A DNA stretch of 64,000 nucleotides. Source: CAIVVT01 sp963757265. GTDB taxonomy: Bacteria; Acidobacteriota; Terriglobia; Bryobacterales; Bryobacteraceae. Positions 1 through 9,478 of the stretch are shown piece by piece. The translations under genes were made by a program, and so were the position numbers. The notes under the pieces were generated by a model, which was given only the letters and a program-made list of their open reading frames with translations, did no database searches and was not told where the DNA came from. Where the stretch lies: assembly GCA_963757265.1 (NCBI GenBank), contig CAVWRA010000006.1, positions 2,294,001 to 2,358,000 on the forward strand, written 5' to 3'. Each line of letters begins with the position of its first letter. Within the stretch, counting starts at the first letter, position 1.

Positions 1-2241
1 TTGGTCGTCACCAGTGGCACGCGAGGCAGCCAGGTTCTTCCACATGTGAGCTTCCACATAGTCCTGCGGCACCCCTCGGCCTAACGAGTACATGCCACCG
101 AGAAGGACTTGCGCGCCAGCGTCCCCCTGGTCGGCGGCCTTGCGGTACCAGCGAGCTGCCTCGGCATAGTCCTGCAGCACTCCATGGCCCTGCTCATACA
201 TGATGCCGAGTTCTTGCTGTGCGAGAGAGTTACCCTGTTCGGCCGACTTACGATACCAACGGACTGCCTCAGCGTAGTCCTGTGTCACCCCTTGGCCACG
301 GTCGTAGAAAAAACCGAGATCGAACTGGGCATTGGCGTTCCCCTGGTCAGCGGCCCTGCGATACCAACGGGCCGCCTCGCCAAAGTCCTGGGGAACTCCT
401 TGGCCCCGCTCATACATGAAGCCGAGTCGTTCTTGTGCCTCCGCGTCCCCCTGTTCGGCGGCCTTACGATACCAACGGGCTGTTTCGACGTAGTCTTGCT
501 GCACTCCTCGGCCAAGCTGATACATGGCAGCTAGTTTGTCCTGCGCGTCCGCGTTCCCCTGTTCGGCCGATCTGCGGAACCAGCGGGCCGCCTCGGCGTC
601 GTCCTGCGGCACCCCTTTGCCCCGGACATACATGACGCCAAGGTATTTCTGAGCATCTGAGTTCCCCTGGTCAGCGGCCTTGCGATACCAACGGACCGCC
701 TCGCCGTAGTCCTGGGGAAGTCCTTGACCGAGGACATATGCGCCACCGAGTTTAGTCTGGGCATCTGCGTCCCCCAGGTCGGCAGCCTTGCGATACCAAC
801 GAGTTGCCTCGCTGTGGTCCTGTGTTACTCCGTGCCCATCCTCATACATGGTGCCAAGATAGAGCTGCCCACGAGCGTCCCCCTGGTCGGCGGCTTTGCG
901 GTACCAGCGGACTGCGTCACCATAGCTCTGCGGCACTCCTTGGCCATGTTCATAGGCGACACCGAGGATTGCCTGAGCTTCAGCGTTCCCCTGGTCGGCG
1001 GCTTTGCGGACCCAACGAACGGCCTCGCCGTAGTCCTGTGGCACTCCTTGGCCGTGGTAATGCGCGAGGCCGAGGTTCAACTGAGCTTCCGCGTTCCCCT
1101 GGTCGGCGGCTTTGCGGAGCCAGCGGACGGCCTCACCGTAGTTCTGTGGAACTCCTTGGCCGTAGGCGTACAAGAGGGCGAGCAAGACCTGAGATCGCGC
1201 GTCTCCCTGATCGGCGGCTTTGCGGTGCCAGCGGGCTGCTTCAGCGTAGTCTTTCGGCACTCCCTGTCCTTGGAAATACATGAGGCCGAGGTTCAACTGA
1301 GCCTCCGCGTTCCCCTTGTCGGCGGCTTTGTGGAGCCAGCGGACGGCCTCACCATAGTCCTGTGGAACTCCTTGGCCGTGGGCGTATAGGTATCCGAGGT
1401 TTAACTGAGCGGACGCGTCTCCCTGTTCGGCGGCCTTACGGTACCAGCGGGAGGCCTCTGCGTAGTCCTGTGCCACTCCTCGACCATTGGCATATATGAG
1501 GCCAAGTCTAGCCTGTGACACCGCTTCCCCCTGTTCGGCGGCTTTGCGGAACCAGCGAGCAGCCTCGGCGTCGTCCTGCCGCACTCCCTCCAAACCCGAG
1601 GCATACATCAGTCCAAGTATGGACTGCGAGTGCGCGTCGCCTTGTTCGGCGGCTTTGCGGGACCAGCGGCCAGATTCAGCGTCGTCCTGCGGCACTCCAT
1701 GTCCAAAGTGGTATAGGGCGGCAAGTTTCGCCTGAGCCTGCACTTCTCCCTGTTCGGCAGCTTTGCGGTAACAGCGGACCGCCTCGCTGTAGTCCTGCGG
1801 GACTCCTTGGCCGTTTTCATAGGCCACGCCAAGGTTCAACTGAGCGCTCGCGTTCCCCTGTTCGGCGGCTTTGCGGAGCCAGCGAGTTGCCTCGGCGTCG
1901 TCCCGTGGTACCCCTTGGCCGTCGGCATACATCAGGCCGAGCGCGACCTGAGATCGCGCTTCCCCTTGATCGGCCGCTTTGCGGAACCAGCGGGTAGCCT
2001 CGGCGTAGTCCTTCGGCACTACTTGGCCTTGGAGGTACATGAAGCCGAGGACGAACTGGGCTTCCGCGTTTCCTTGTTCGGCGGCTTTGCGTATGGCGTC
2101 GAGGGATTCCGGGGGCGTCTGCTCGGATGCCTCCTTCGCTTGCCCAAGGGCGGGCGAGGGAACCAGAACTCCTATGCATCCGACCAGCAAGATCGCCGCC
2201 GCGCAGGCTGCCAGCCGTGCGTTTCCCCAAGAGGATTTCAC
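1..2241 (-). CDS. Secreted Sel1-repeat protein (3' end outside window)
   Basis: The minus strand encodes about 747 codons without a stop up to base 1, so the C-terminus is missing. After a signal sequence of about 35 residues, with a lipobox-like LVGC and an alternative ALG-QA cleavage point, come about 19 near-perfect 36-residue Sel1 units of the type RKAA(D/E)QG-x-A-x-(S/A)Q-x-xLG-x-xY-x-x-GQGV-x-QD-x-x-EA-x-RW(Y/F). The last visible segment (VEAHMWKNLAAS) looks like the usual divergent terminal unit, so little is probably missing. The start is GTG at 2241, with GGAGG 8 bases upstream; the nearby ATG at 2246 is out of frame and stops after two codons. Sel1 arrays are protein-interaction scaffolds; no partner or enzymatic domain is visible. 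Confidence 0.9.
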   Translation of the reverse strand, partial: MKSSWGNARLAACAAAILLVGCIGVLVPSPALGQAKEASEQTPPESLDAIRKAAEQGNAEAQFVLGFMYLQGQVVPKDYAEATRWFRKAADQGEARSQVALGLMYADGQGVPRDDAEATRWLRKAAEQGNASAQLNLGVAYENGQGVPQDYSEAVRCYRKAAEQGEVQAQAKLAALYHFGHGVPQDDAESGRWSRKAAEQGDAHSQSILGLMYASGLEGVRQDDAEAARWFRKAAEQGEAVSQARLGLIYANGRGVAQDYAEASRWYRKAAEQGDASAQLNLGYLYAHGQGVPQDYGEAVRWLHKAADKGNAEAQLNLGLMYFQGQGVPKDYAEAARWHRKAADQGDARSQVLLALLYAYGQGVPQNYGEAVRWLRKAADQGNAEAQLNLGLAHYHGQGVPQDYGEAVRWVRKAADQGNAEAQAILGVAYEHGQGVPQSYGDAVRWYRKAADQGDARGQLYLGTMYEDGHGVTQDHSEATRWYRKAADLGDADAQTKLGGAYVLGQGLPQDYGEAVRWYRKAADQGNSDAQKYLGVMYVRGKGVPQDDAEAARWFRRSAEQGNADAQDKLAAMYQLGRGVQQDYVETARWYRKAAEQGDAEAQERLGFMYERGQGVPQDFGEAARWYRRAADQGNANAQFDLGFFYDRGQGVTQDYAEAVRWYRKSAEQGNSLAQQELGIMYEQGHGVLQDYAEAARWYRKAADQGDAGAQVLLGGMYSLGRGVPQDYVEAHMWKNLAASRATGDDQ

Positions 2242-2420
2242 TTCATCAACCTCCGGTACTTGAGGTCCGCCTGCCGTGATTGTAACGCTACTTTCGGGTA
2301 AGAAAGTTCGTTAATCGGCGAGCGCCAAATTGGTGGTAGCGTGGCTCACCCATTTCAGAACACGCCCGATAGCCGTTCCGGTAGGAGCACGGCGCGATCA
2401 GAGACTGTGCAAGTGATCGA

Positions 2421-2513
2421 TAAATGGCGTTTCCGGGAATTGGCCCACTGCCGCCGAATTCAAAGGGACCCACGATGCAGACGTGCGAGGAGGGGTCAGC
2501 GGGCGGTGCGGCG
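2421..2513. repeat. Dispersed intergenic repeat A, copy 1
   Basis: About 90 bases closely resemble 5707-5796: both run through TTGGCCCACTG, a CGAATTC box, a CAGACGTG box and GAGGAGGGGTCAGCGGGCGG, with scattered substitutions. It lies in the non-coding gap upstream of the Sel1 gene. A more diverged relative may sit at the right window edge (63957-64000). Confidence 0.75.
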
Positions 2514-2524
2514 CATCAGGATAT

Positions 2525-2792
2525 CCGCTCCCTCGCGGTCAGGGCTCACAACGGATCACAACAACGCACGACCGCTCCCTCACGGTCGCGGCTCAGAAAC
2601 ACAACCGCTCCCTCACGGTCGCGGCTCAGAAGCGCAACCGCTCCCTCACGGTCGCGGCTCAGAAACACAACCGCTCCCTCACGGTCGCGGCTCAGTAACA
2701 CAACCGCTCCCTCACGGTCGCGGCTCAGAAACGCAACCGCTCCCTCACGGTCGCGGCTCAGAAACACAACCGCTCCTTTCAGTCGCGGCGCC
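2525..2792. repeat. REP-like 33-bp tandem array
   Basis: Six contiguous 33-bp units begin at 2572, 2605, 2638, 2671, 2704 and 2737, with a degenerate unit at 2770 and another at about 2525. Each unit carries the imperfect palindrome ACCG-CTCCCTCA-CGGT, followed by CGCGGCTCAGAAACRCAA. There are no spacers, so it is not a CRISPR. The same palindrome flanks the IS110 element near 19.5 and 21.2 kb. Apparent ORFs across it, rich in PLPHGRGSE, are artefacts of the repeat. Confidence 0.9.
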
Positions 2793-2849
2793 GTCACGCG
2801 GGTCGCGGCCTGGTGACGCGGCTCGTGACAGCGCGCGGCGCGTAACGAC

Positions 2850-2924
2850 GCGCGCCGTGTGGCATTGCTTGATGTTGGGGCCCTCTCATCGCGCCTCGCT
2901 GCGATCACAAGTGAAACATCCGGG
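2850..2924. repeat. Dispersed intergenic repeat B, copy 1
   Basis: The segment TTGATGTTGGGG through GTGAAACATCCGGG (2869-2924) recurs at 61918-61973 with only two differences, and similarity extends about 20 bases further left (GCGCGCC..GTGGC). It abuts the stop codon of the VWFA gene. Confidence 0.85.
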
Positions 2925-5624
2925 CTAGTTGGCACTGGACCAATAGCCGCGCTTGGCGTTGACCACCACTTTGCTCTGCCGCACCCGGACGGAAATGGCG
3001 TGGTATGCGCCGTTCGATCCGGGACTGCCCGGAGCGTAAGCGAGCATATAGTATTGGCGGCCATCGGCGAAGGCTCTCTGGAGGCCGTTCAGAATATCGT
3101 TACTGTTCTGAAAGGCGATGCCGCCCGTGGCGGCGGCGATTTCGGAGAGATTATCGCCGGCCGCGCTCGCGTTCTGATTCAGGATCGTGAGCAGCGCAGG
3201 CATCAATGCGGCAGTGCCGCCAGGATTCGACGCTTTGAAGAACTCGGGAGTGTACAGGCCGCGCGAGTCGATTGTGTAAATTGTAATGTTGCTGTTAGCA
3301 GCAAGGCGGAGGATGGGTTCCAAGTCCTGCATCCGATCCACCGCGCGAAGCGCGATTGAAGCGAGATCGGGGAAGTAGGCCGCCAATAGTTCAAAGGCCT
3401 CTTTGCCGGGCACGAGTTGAAGGCCGTCGGAGAAAAGGATGACAGTCCGCCGTTCCGTTCCGCGGGCGAGTCCTTGTATCAGCGAGCGGAATTGACTCAG
3501 GAAACCGAGAGTGAATATCCGTTCCTGTGAAGCGATCTGATTGGCCCGCACCGGCAAGTTGCGCTTCATCGATTCGCACTCCAACTGGGCGTTGTCGCAG
3601 GCGGAACGGGCCTCGTCGAGTGCGCGCCGGAAATCAAGCAACTCCGCCTGTGTCGAGCCTTGCCTGCTGCCCAGGAAAAGCTTCTCGAAACCCTTGTCTT
3701 CAACGGCCCGCAGCACCTCGGCGGGATCGGTGGTCGAGTCCTGCACCACCTGCGTTGACGCTCCCACGGCAACGACGATGTATTGCGACGACCCGGCCTG
3801 CTCCTCCCGGAAGAGTCTCGTGAGGGCTTCGCGAACATGCACCAGGCTGTCAAACGCAGAGTGAAGGCTATCGATGCAGATCAGGTACGTCCACCGGATG
3901 GGCGCGGCCAGCGGCGCGGTTCCGGCTCGTGGCGCCTGCGGAGACACATTGGCCGGCACCGGCGCCGGGCTCGACGCCGCGGCATCTTCCACGCTGAAGC
4001 CCGAGATCTTCTGCTCGACGCCGTCCTCAAATACCCTGAAGTCCGCCTGTGTCAGGCCGGTCACGTGATGCCCCTCCCTGTCGGTCACGATGACGGGAAC
4101 CAGCACCTGGCGCACTTCGACTTTGATGGTGGCGTCCGCGGCCGGCGAGGCGGGAACGTCCGAGGCGCGCTCCAACTGGTCGCACCGTTGCTTGAATGCG
4201 GCATTGCCGGGCGCCAGCGTGGAGGCGGTCCGGCACTCCGCGAGCGCGGCCTTGCGGTCCCCTGATTTGTCGAGCACCTGGGCCAGATTGAAATGTGCCA
4301 TGGCGTCCTTGGGTTGAAGTTGCACGCTGGCATGAAACTCCGCCAAGGCGCCGGGAACGTCTCCGCGTTTGAACAGCAGGATGCCCAGGAAATTGTGCAC
4401 CTGACCGGAGTTCGGGAGGCGCTTCATGGCTGCGCGCAGCTGGCTTTCCGCGCCGGCGAGGTCTCCGGTGTCGCGCAGCGCGGCCGCAAGGTAGTATTGG
4501 CCGACGGGCATGTCCGGATTGAGGCTCAGCGCCTCGCGGAAGACGGCGATGGCTTCACCGGGCTTGTTTGCCTTGGCGAGCGAGATGCCCCGGTCCACGA
4601 GTTCCCAGGAGTCCCCCCCGCTGGAAGCCACCATGATTGGGATGGCCGCGCGGTTCTTCTCTTGAAGGCTGGGTGGCTCAGCGGCGACGCCGGCCAGCCG
4701 GTAGTCCGAATAACGATGGACGCTGTGCACTTCCCCGCCGGGATAGCGTGCATGCACGGTCACGCTTGCCGGAAGCCAAGACTCCGCGCCAAAGGATGGG
4801 AAGTTGACCGGTGCAAGGGAAATGTCTGTGGTCAGGGTTTGAAATGGAAGGTCTTCGACAGACCCCAATAGGCCCAGCCGTAGCCGCACCATGCGATTAC
4901 TCACGGCGTCGATCCACGCGAGGCCCTGTAGCCGCGCAGTACGGCCGCCTCCGATCTGGATATGGCTTTGTAGTTCGGTCCCCTCGGGCCGCTGGGCGAA
5001 TGCCACGACAAAGAAGTCTTGTCCGAACGCGGTCCAGCGGCCAAGGTAGCGAAAGCGCGATTGGTTTCGATACTCCGGAAGGAGGTAGCGCAGGAGCTTG
5101 AAGAAATGGCCCACGACGAGAAAGTCGCTACTGGCAGGGGAGTGGACGGCGAGTCCGGTGTTGGGGTCAGTGCGGAGCTCTTCGAAGCGCTCCATCGCGC
5201 CGTCGGGGAGCGGCCGCACCACATAGCGGAAACTCTCACGCCGGCTGGTCTCGGCCATGGAGTCCTCGAATCGCATTTCGTGGATCTGTTCGGCGGAGGA
5301 GATGGCTGCCAGGTTTGCGAACAGCCCCGCAAGCTTCTCGCCCGCGGCCTGCAGGAGTCCGTCCAGGCGATCTTCGTTCGGCTCCAGCTGAATCCCAGTC
5401 AGTTCTGGAACGGCCCGTATCAGCTCCGCTCGGTCACATTCTATGAACGGCTTGCTCTCCGCGATCTTCGTCCCCGGAGGTGCGGCCGTGCACTGAGCCG
5501 CGAAGGCAAGAAGGATCATTATCAGGTGGATGCTCTGGCCGGGCTTGCGCGACCCACGTGCCGTCTCATCCAGTCCGAAGGGGCCGAAGTGGAACTTCCA
5601 GAGTCGATGCTCAATACCAGGCAC
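2925..5624 (-). CDS. Secreted TPR / VWFA-related protein
   Basis: The 899-residue product has an extended N-terminal region with a hydrophobic signal (about 33-48), a domain of unknown function to about 330, four TPR-like units (about 345-490) and a C-terminal VWFA-related domain of the type common in Acidobacteria. That domain opens with a segment ending LVPVIVTDREGHHVTGL, followed by FRVFEDGVEQKI. The metal site is non-canonical: the first strand ends ICIDSLHS instead of DxSxS, so metal binding is doubtful. The start is GTG at 5624, with GGAGG 7 bases upstream. Probably an exported or envelope adhesion/assembly protein; the actual ligand cannot be inferred. Confidence 0.88.
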   Translation of the reverse strand: MPGIEHRLWKFHFGPFGLDETARGSRKPGQSIHLIMILLAFAAQCTAAPPGTKIAESKPFIECDRAELIRAVPELTGIQLEPNEDRLDGLLQAAGEKLAGLFANLAAISSAEQIHEMRFEDSMAETSRRESFRYVVRPLPDGAMERFEELRTDPNTGLAVHSPASSDFLVVGHFFKLLRYLLPEYRNQSRFRYLGRWTAFGQDFFVVAFAQRPEGTELQSHIQIGGGRTARLQGLAWIDAVSNRMVRLRLGLLGSVEDLPFQTLTTDISLAPVNFPSFGAESWLPASVTVHARYPGGEVHSVHRYSDYRLAGVAAEPPSLQEKNRAAIPIMVASSGGDSWELVDRGISLAKANKPGEAIAVFREALSLNPDMPVGQYYLAAALRDTGDLAGAESQLRAAMKRLPNSGQVHNFLGILLFKRGDVPGALAEFHASVQLQPKDAMAHFNLAQVLDKSGDRKAALAECRTASTLAPGNAAFKQRCDQLERASDVPASPAADATIKVEVRQVLVPVIVTDREGHHVTGLTQADFRVFEDGVEQKISGFSVEDAAASSPAPVPANVSPQAPRAGTAPLAAPIRWTYLICIDSLHSAFDSLVHVREALTRLFREEQAGSSQYIVVAVGASTQVVQDSTTDPAEVLRAVEDKGFEKLFLGSRQGSTQAELLDFRRALDEARSACDNAQLECESMKRNLPVRANQIASQERIFTLGFLSQFRSLIQGLARGTERRTVILFSDGLQLVPGKEAFELLAAYFPDLASIALRAVDRMQDLEPILRLAANSNITIYTIDSRGLYTPEFFKASNPGGTAALMPALLTILNQNASAAGDNLSEIAAATGGIAFQNSNDILNGLQRAFADGRQYYMLAYAPGSPGSNGAYHAISVRVRQSKVVVNAKRGYWSSAN

Positions 5625-5706
5625 GACTGCTCCTCCGAGGGGATCGGTTGCAGTTTACCATCGCCGACCGACGGAGAGGACCGGCGATTGAGAGTTGCTA
5701 CTCCTT

Positions 5707-5796
5707 TAAATGTCTACGGATATTGGCCCACTGTCGTCGAATTCGGAGTGATTCAAGATCCAGACGTGTGAGGAGGGGTCAGCGGGCGGGGCGGCG
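5707..5796. repeat. Dispersed intergenic repeat A, copy 2
   Basis: Second copy of the repeat at 2421-2513. Its right part overlaps the 3' end of the neighbouring permease gene, supplying its stop codon (5779-5781) and last few codons (RRPAR). Confidence 0.75.
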
Positions 5797-7275
5797 GAGG
5801 AGGAGGTAGAAGGGGATGCCGAGGAGGACGATGACGAGGCCGGGGAAGGTGGTGGCGGGGCGGTAGATGAAGAGGACGGCGAGGATGGTGGAGGCGCCCA
5901 GGATGTAGAGGGCGGGGATGAGGGGGTAGCCGAAGGCGCGGTAGGGGCGGTCGGCGGCGGGGCGGGTGAGGCGCAGGCGGAAGACGGCGGCGATGGTCAG
6001 GATGTAGAAGATCAGATTGGCGGAGATGACGTAGTCGAGGAGGTTGGAATAGAGGTTGCCGTAGGTGTGGGTAGAGGCGTCGTAGGTGCGGGGGAGGATG
6101 AGGAGGACGGCCCAGGCGCCCTGGAAAGCAAGGGCGAAGCCGGGGACCTGGTGGCGGTTGAGGAGGCCGGCGCGGCGGAAGAAGAGTCCGTCGCGGGCGA
6201 CGGCGTAGCAGGCGCGGGAGCCGGCGAGGACGAGTCCGTTGATGCAGCCGAAGGTGGAGACCATGATGGTGGCGGCCATGAGGCGGACGCCCAAGCCGGG
6301 GAAGACGGCCTGGAGGGCGGCGGTGGCGACGCGGTCGGAGGGGGCGTGCTGGATGGCGTTCAGGGGAAGAGTCGCGAGGTAGCCGAGGTTGGTTGCAAGG
6401 TATAGCGCCGAGATGAGGAAGGTGCCGAGGGCGAGGGAGAGGGGGATGTTGCGCGTGGGGTTACGGACCTCGCCGGCGGTGAAGGTGATGTTGTTCCAGG
6501 CGTCGGAGGAGAACAGCGAGCCGACCTGGGAGACGCACAAGGCGATGAAGAGCCCGAAGGCCGTGGCGGCGGAGAGGCCGGCGGCGATGGGCGTGACGCC
6601 GCGGGGCGTCCAGAAGTCGCCGAAGTTGGCGTGGACGGCCGACGCGTTCCAGCCGAGGATGAGGGTGACGAAGATGAGGCCGAGGAGGGCGGCGATTTTG
6701 CTGGACGTGAAGACGTTCTGGACGATACGGCCGTAGTCGAGGCCGTGGCTGTTGGTCCAGGTGAGGAAAACGATGACGGCGATGCCGAGGAGTTGGGCAG
6801 TGGAGAGCGAGAGGGCGTAGGTGGGGCCGAGGTGGATGGGCGGGACGAGGTAGCGGGACTCGGAGACGAGGGGGAAGAAGATGCCGGTGAAGCGGGCGAA
6901 GGCGACGGCGACGGCGGCGATGGTGCCGGTCTGGATGATGAGCAGGAGCGTCCAGCCGTAGAGGAAGCCGCAGAGGGGCGAGAAGGACTCGCGAAGGTAG
7001 ACGTACTGACCGCCGGCGCGCGGCATCATGCCGGCCAGTTCGCCGTAAGAGAGCGCGCCCGACATGGTGAGAGCGGCGCTGATGACCCAGGCGACGAGGA
7101 GCCAGCCGGGGCTGCCGATCTGGCGGGACATCTCGGCCGAGACGATGAAGATGCCGGAGCCGATCATGGAGCCGGCGACGACCATGGTGGAGTCCCAGAG
7201 TCCGAGGCGGCGGGCGAACTCGAAGGGTGCGTGCGGCTGCGGGACGGGAGCTGCGGTTCGGCCGCCGGTAGACAT
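5779..7275 (-). CDS. APC-superfamily amino acid permease
   Basis: A 498-residue, strongly hydrophobic protein with about 12 membrane segments. The first helix carries the APC signature (MVVAGSMIGSGIFIVSAEM) and helix 3 follows GGQYVYLRESFSPLCGFLYG, typical of LAT/cationic amino acid transporters. It should be a cytoplasmic-membrane amino acid or polyamine transporter; the substrate cannot be told. ATG at 7275, with GGTGAG 4 bases upstream, is preferred over an in-frame TTG at 7314. The last codons and stop lie inside dispersed repeat A, suggesting the original C-terminus was altered by the repeat. Confidence 0.9.
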   Translation of the reverse strand: MSTGGRTAAPVPQPHAPFEFARRLGLWDSTMVVAGSMIGSGIFIVSAEMSRQIGSPGWLLVAWVISAALTMSGALSYGELAGMMPRAGGQYVYLRESFSPLCGFLYGWTLLLIIQTGTIAAVAVAFARFTGIFFPLVSESRYLVPPIHLGPTYALSLSTAQLLGIAVIVFLTWTNSHGLDYGRIVQNVFTSSKIAALLGLIFVTLILGWNASAVHANFGDFWTPRGVTPIAAGLSAATAFGLFIALCVSQVGSLFSSDAWNNITFTAGEVRNPTRNIPLSLALGTFLISALYLATNLGYLATLPLNAIQHAPSDRVATAALQAVFPGLGVRLMAATIMVSTFGCINGLVLAGSRACYAVARDGLFFRRAGLLNRHQVPGFALAFQGAWAVLLILPRTYDASTHTYGNLYSNLLDYVISANLIFYILTIAAVFRLRLTRPAADRPYRAFGYPLIPALYILGASTILAVLFIYRPATTFPGLVIVLLGIPFYLLLRRPAR

Positions 7276-7435
7276 GTTCTCACCAGCTTTCGATTTGTTG
7301 CGAGCCGGTGTCAACTGGCGCGCGCGGCGGAGGAAGGATGCGTGTCAAGCCGCGCGGGGTTGAAGAGAATCCGCCGGAGATTCGAGGCGCATTGTCCAGC
7401 AACTGCCTGATCGATGAGAATAGTGGCCGCGCAAC

Positions 7436-9400
7436 TCAGGCTGAGGCGAGCGGCCGATAGTATCGCTTACGGAAGGCCGCTTCGCGTAACAGAACGGAGA
7501 GCAGGAAGGTGTAATTGTCCGACAGAAAACCCTCGTAGCCGCAGGTCTCGCCGCTCCAGGTGGTCCATTCCATGCCCTTGGGCAATTCGTCCTGCACGCC
7601 GTTCTGAAAGCCGCCGGTCTGTTGGCGCGCCAGCATGGCCTTGAGCACGCGATCGGCGCGAGCGTCCAGGCCGGCGACATAACAGGCCGCCAAAAAGTAC
7701 TGCATCCGGCCGGCCGTAATGCCCCCGTTCTGGTAGTGCTGGAAGGTGTCGGAGCCATCCTCGCGGCTGGGGCATCCGAAACCTCCGGGCATGTAGTCCG
7801 ATTTAAGGACCGGGACCAACGTGGACGGAATGCCCAAATCAAAACGGGTAAAGCCGACACTTTCGATCTTGGACCACAGCCGGTCCAGGATCTCGCGGCC
7901 GCGCGACGGCCCGACCAGGCCATACTCAATCGCCAAGCCGTTGACCACGGGGCAGGCGTAATCGTGCAGCGCGCCGTCGGCGCTGCGCCAGTTGGCAAAC
8001 CAGCCGGTCTGGGGATTGTAGAGCGCGGCCGCGTAGGCCGTTTTCAGCCGGTCGGCCAACTGGGTATAGCGGGCCCGCTTGTCGTCGCGGTGGAGTTTCG
8101 CTTCCAGGTCCGCGAGGCACCGCCAGGCACGATAAATCAGGGCATTGGCGAAGCCATCCTTGTGGCCGTAATTCATGGCGTCGAACCAATTGCTGGACCG
8201 CGCCGGCAGGACGAACGTATTGGCGTTGCCGCTCTGGGTGGCCTCCACCATTCCATCCCGATCCATGTCGCGGTAAGCGCAATAGTTGGCCGCGTTTTCC
8301 AAGGGCCAGATCATGCGCTCCAGCCAGGCGAGGTCGCCGGTGGCTTCGACGTAGTCCCAGGCGGCAATGATCGGGCTCGGGTTGGCGTCCAGAAAGTTGT
8401 AGTAATCGGTGTAGCCGACGATCTCGCCGCTCGAACTGGAGCGCTTCAGCAGCCAGTACTCAAGGCTATAGCGCACGAGCTGCGCAGCCGAAATGCCGGC
8501 GGCGAGCTGGGGCGTCCAGAGCATGTGATCGCCGTAGGTATACAGGCAGAAGCTGACTGGGTCACTGACCACGTTGTTGGCCAGAAGGCCCGGCCTGGCG
8601 CTATAGGGGGCGCTTGGGTCACCCCAGGAGGAGGCCGGCTGGAAGGCGTTGAACCAGCCGCGCCGCGCGAGTCGCCAGATGGAAGTGTCGGCCAGCGGCG
8701 CGGGCGCATCGAGGAACGCGGGAGCGAAGCTGAACGTGAGTTTCTGGTTGTCGCCGAGCGGCGGCAATTCCAGGATCAGATTGACCATGTGGAAAGGCTG
8801 GCGGTTGCCTTCCAGGCGGCCCTTGATGGGGGCGCCAGGCGCGGTACGCATGAGCATCTGGCCGAAATCGGGGGCGCTGATCAGCAGCGGCGTCTCAAAG
8901 TGGCCGTCCTCATGCCACACGGCGGGCAGCACCGTGGTGGGGGTGACGCGAAGGTCAAACGGAAACACGATTTCGACCTTGGCCGGGCGGCGGGCCGACA
9001 CCGTCATCTCGAAGCTGTCTCGAGAGGACGAGACGGTCCATTCGAGCGTGTTGCGCCAGTCCAGTGGCAGCACATAGCGAGTGCCGTTGGCCGAAGGCTG
9101 AACGGTGGCCGGGAAGTCCGCGCTATCGAACCACTGGTTCTCAAGCCAGACGCGCAACCCCAGTCCGGGCTTCCTGAGCAGGTTGGAGCGGACGCGGTCC
9201 CCGCCCTCCGTATCCCAGCTCAACACCGGAATGAGGCTGCGCTGCGGGTCGGCCTCAAGCCGCAGGACGGGCGCGGGCGACGAAGTTTGTGCGCGCAGGC
9301 CGGCACTCGCGCCTGTCGCGAGTGCCGCGGCGCAGGTTTGCAGGAAGGTGCGTCTATCGGTTCCGGGTCTGACGTTGGTGCGCATACGTGATGGGCTCAT
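7436..9400 (-). CDS. Tat-exported six-hairpin glycoside hydrolase
   Basis: A 654-residue protein with a twin-arginine signal (TDRRTFLQTCAAALATGASA, about 18-37). After a beta-rich N-terminal domain (about 45-260), the rest resembles an (alpha/alpha)6-barrel glycosidase: GYTDYYNFLDANPSPIIAAW, a calcium-loop-like RDMDRDGMVE, and conserved aromatic/acidic segments such as WFDAMNYGHKDGF and CPSREDGSDTF. It probably trims oligosaccharides in the periplasm or outside the cell. The exact GH family is not assignable by eye (GH37/63/78-like folds are possible). The next ATG at 9385 is an alternative start. Confidence 0.75.
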   Translation of the reverse strand: MSPSRMRTNVRPGTDRRTFLQTCAAALATGASAGLRAQTSSPAPVLRLEADPQRSLIPVLSWDTEGGDRVRSNLLRKPGLGLRVWLENQWFDSADFPATVQPSANGTRYVLPLDWRNTLEWTVSSSRDSFEMTVSARRPAKVEIVFPFDLRVTPTTVLPAVWHEDGHFETPLLISAPDFGQMLMRTAPGAPIKGRLEGNRQPFHMVNLILELPPLGDNQKLTFSFAPAFLDAPAPLADTSIWRLARRGWFNAFQPASSWGDPSAPYSARPGLLANNVVSDPVSFCLYTYGDHMLWTPQLAAGISAAQLVRYSLEYWLLKRSSSSGEIVGYTDYYNFLDANPSPIIAAWDYVEATGDLAWLERMIWPLENAANYCAYRDMDRDGMVEATQSGNANTFVLPARSSNWFDAMNYGHKDGFANALIYRAWRCLADLEAKLHRDDKRARYTQLADRLKTAYAAALYNPQTGWFANWRSADGALHDYACPVVNGLAIEYGLVGPSRGREILDRLWSKIESVGFTRFDLGIPSTLVPVLKSDYMPGGFGCPSREDGSDTFQHYQNGGITAGRMQYFLAACYVAGLDARADRVLKAMLARQQTGGFQNGVQDELPKGMEWTTWSGETCGYEGFLSDNYTFLLSVLLREAAFRKRYYRPLASA

Positions 9401-9478
9401 TCTATTCTCTGTTCCGGGTTAGGGACAACGGCGGCAAGAGTTGGTTACGGAGACTGGCGATTGAGCTGCCAGCGAGTG

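Noticed and set aside
109..2301. Many plus-strand ORFs with LVGGFA-type repeats
   Set aside because: Shadows of the minus-strand Sel1 repeats.
2572..2769. Regular 33-bp periodicity resembling a CRISPR array
   Set aside because: Units are contiguous with no unique spacers and no cas genes nearby.
2341..2928. ORFs with PLPHGRGSE / SRSRLRN repeats
   Set aside because: They are translations of the 33-bp REP-like array in several frames; no start signals or family similarity.
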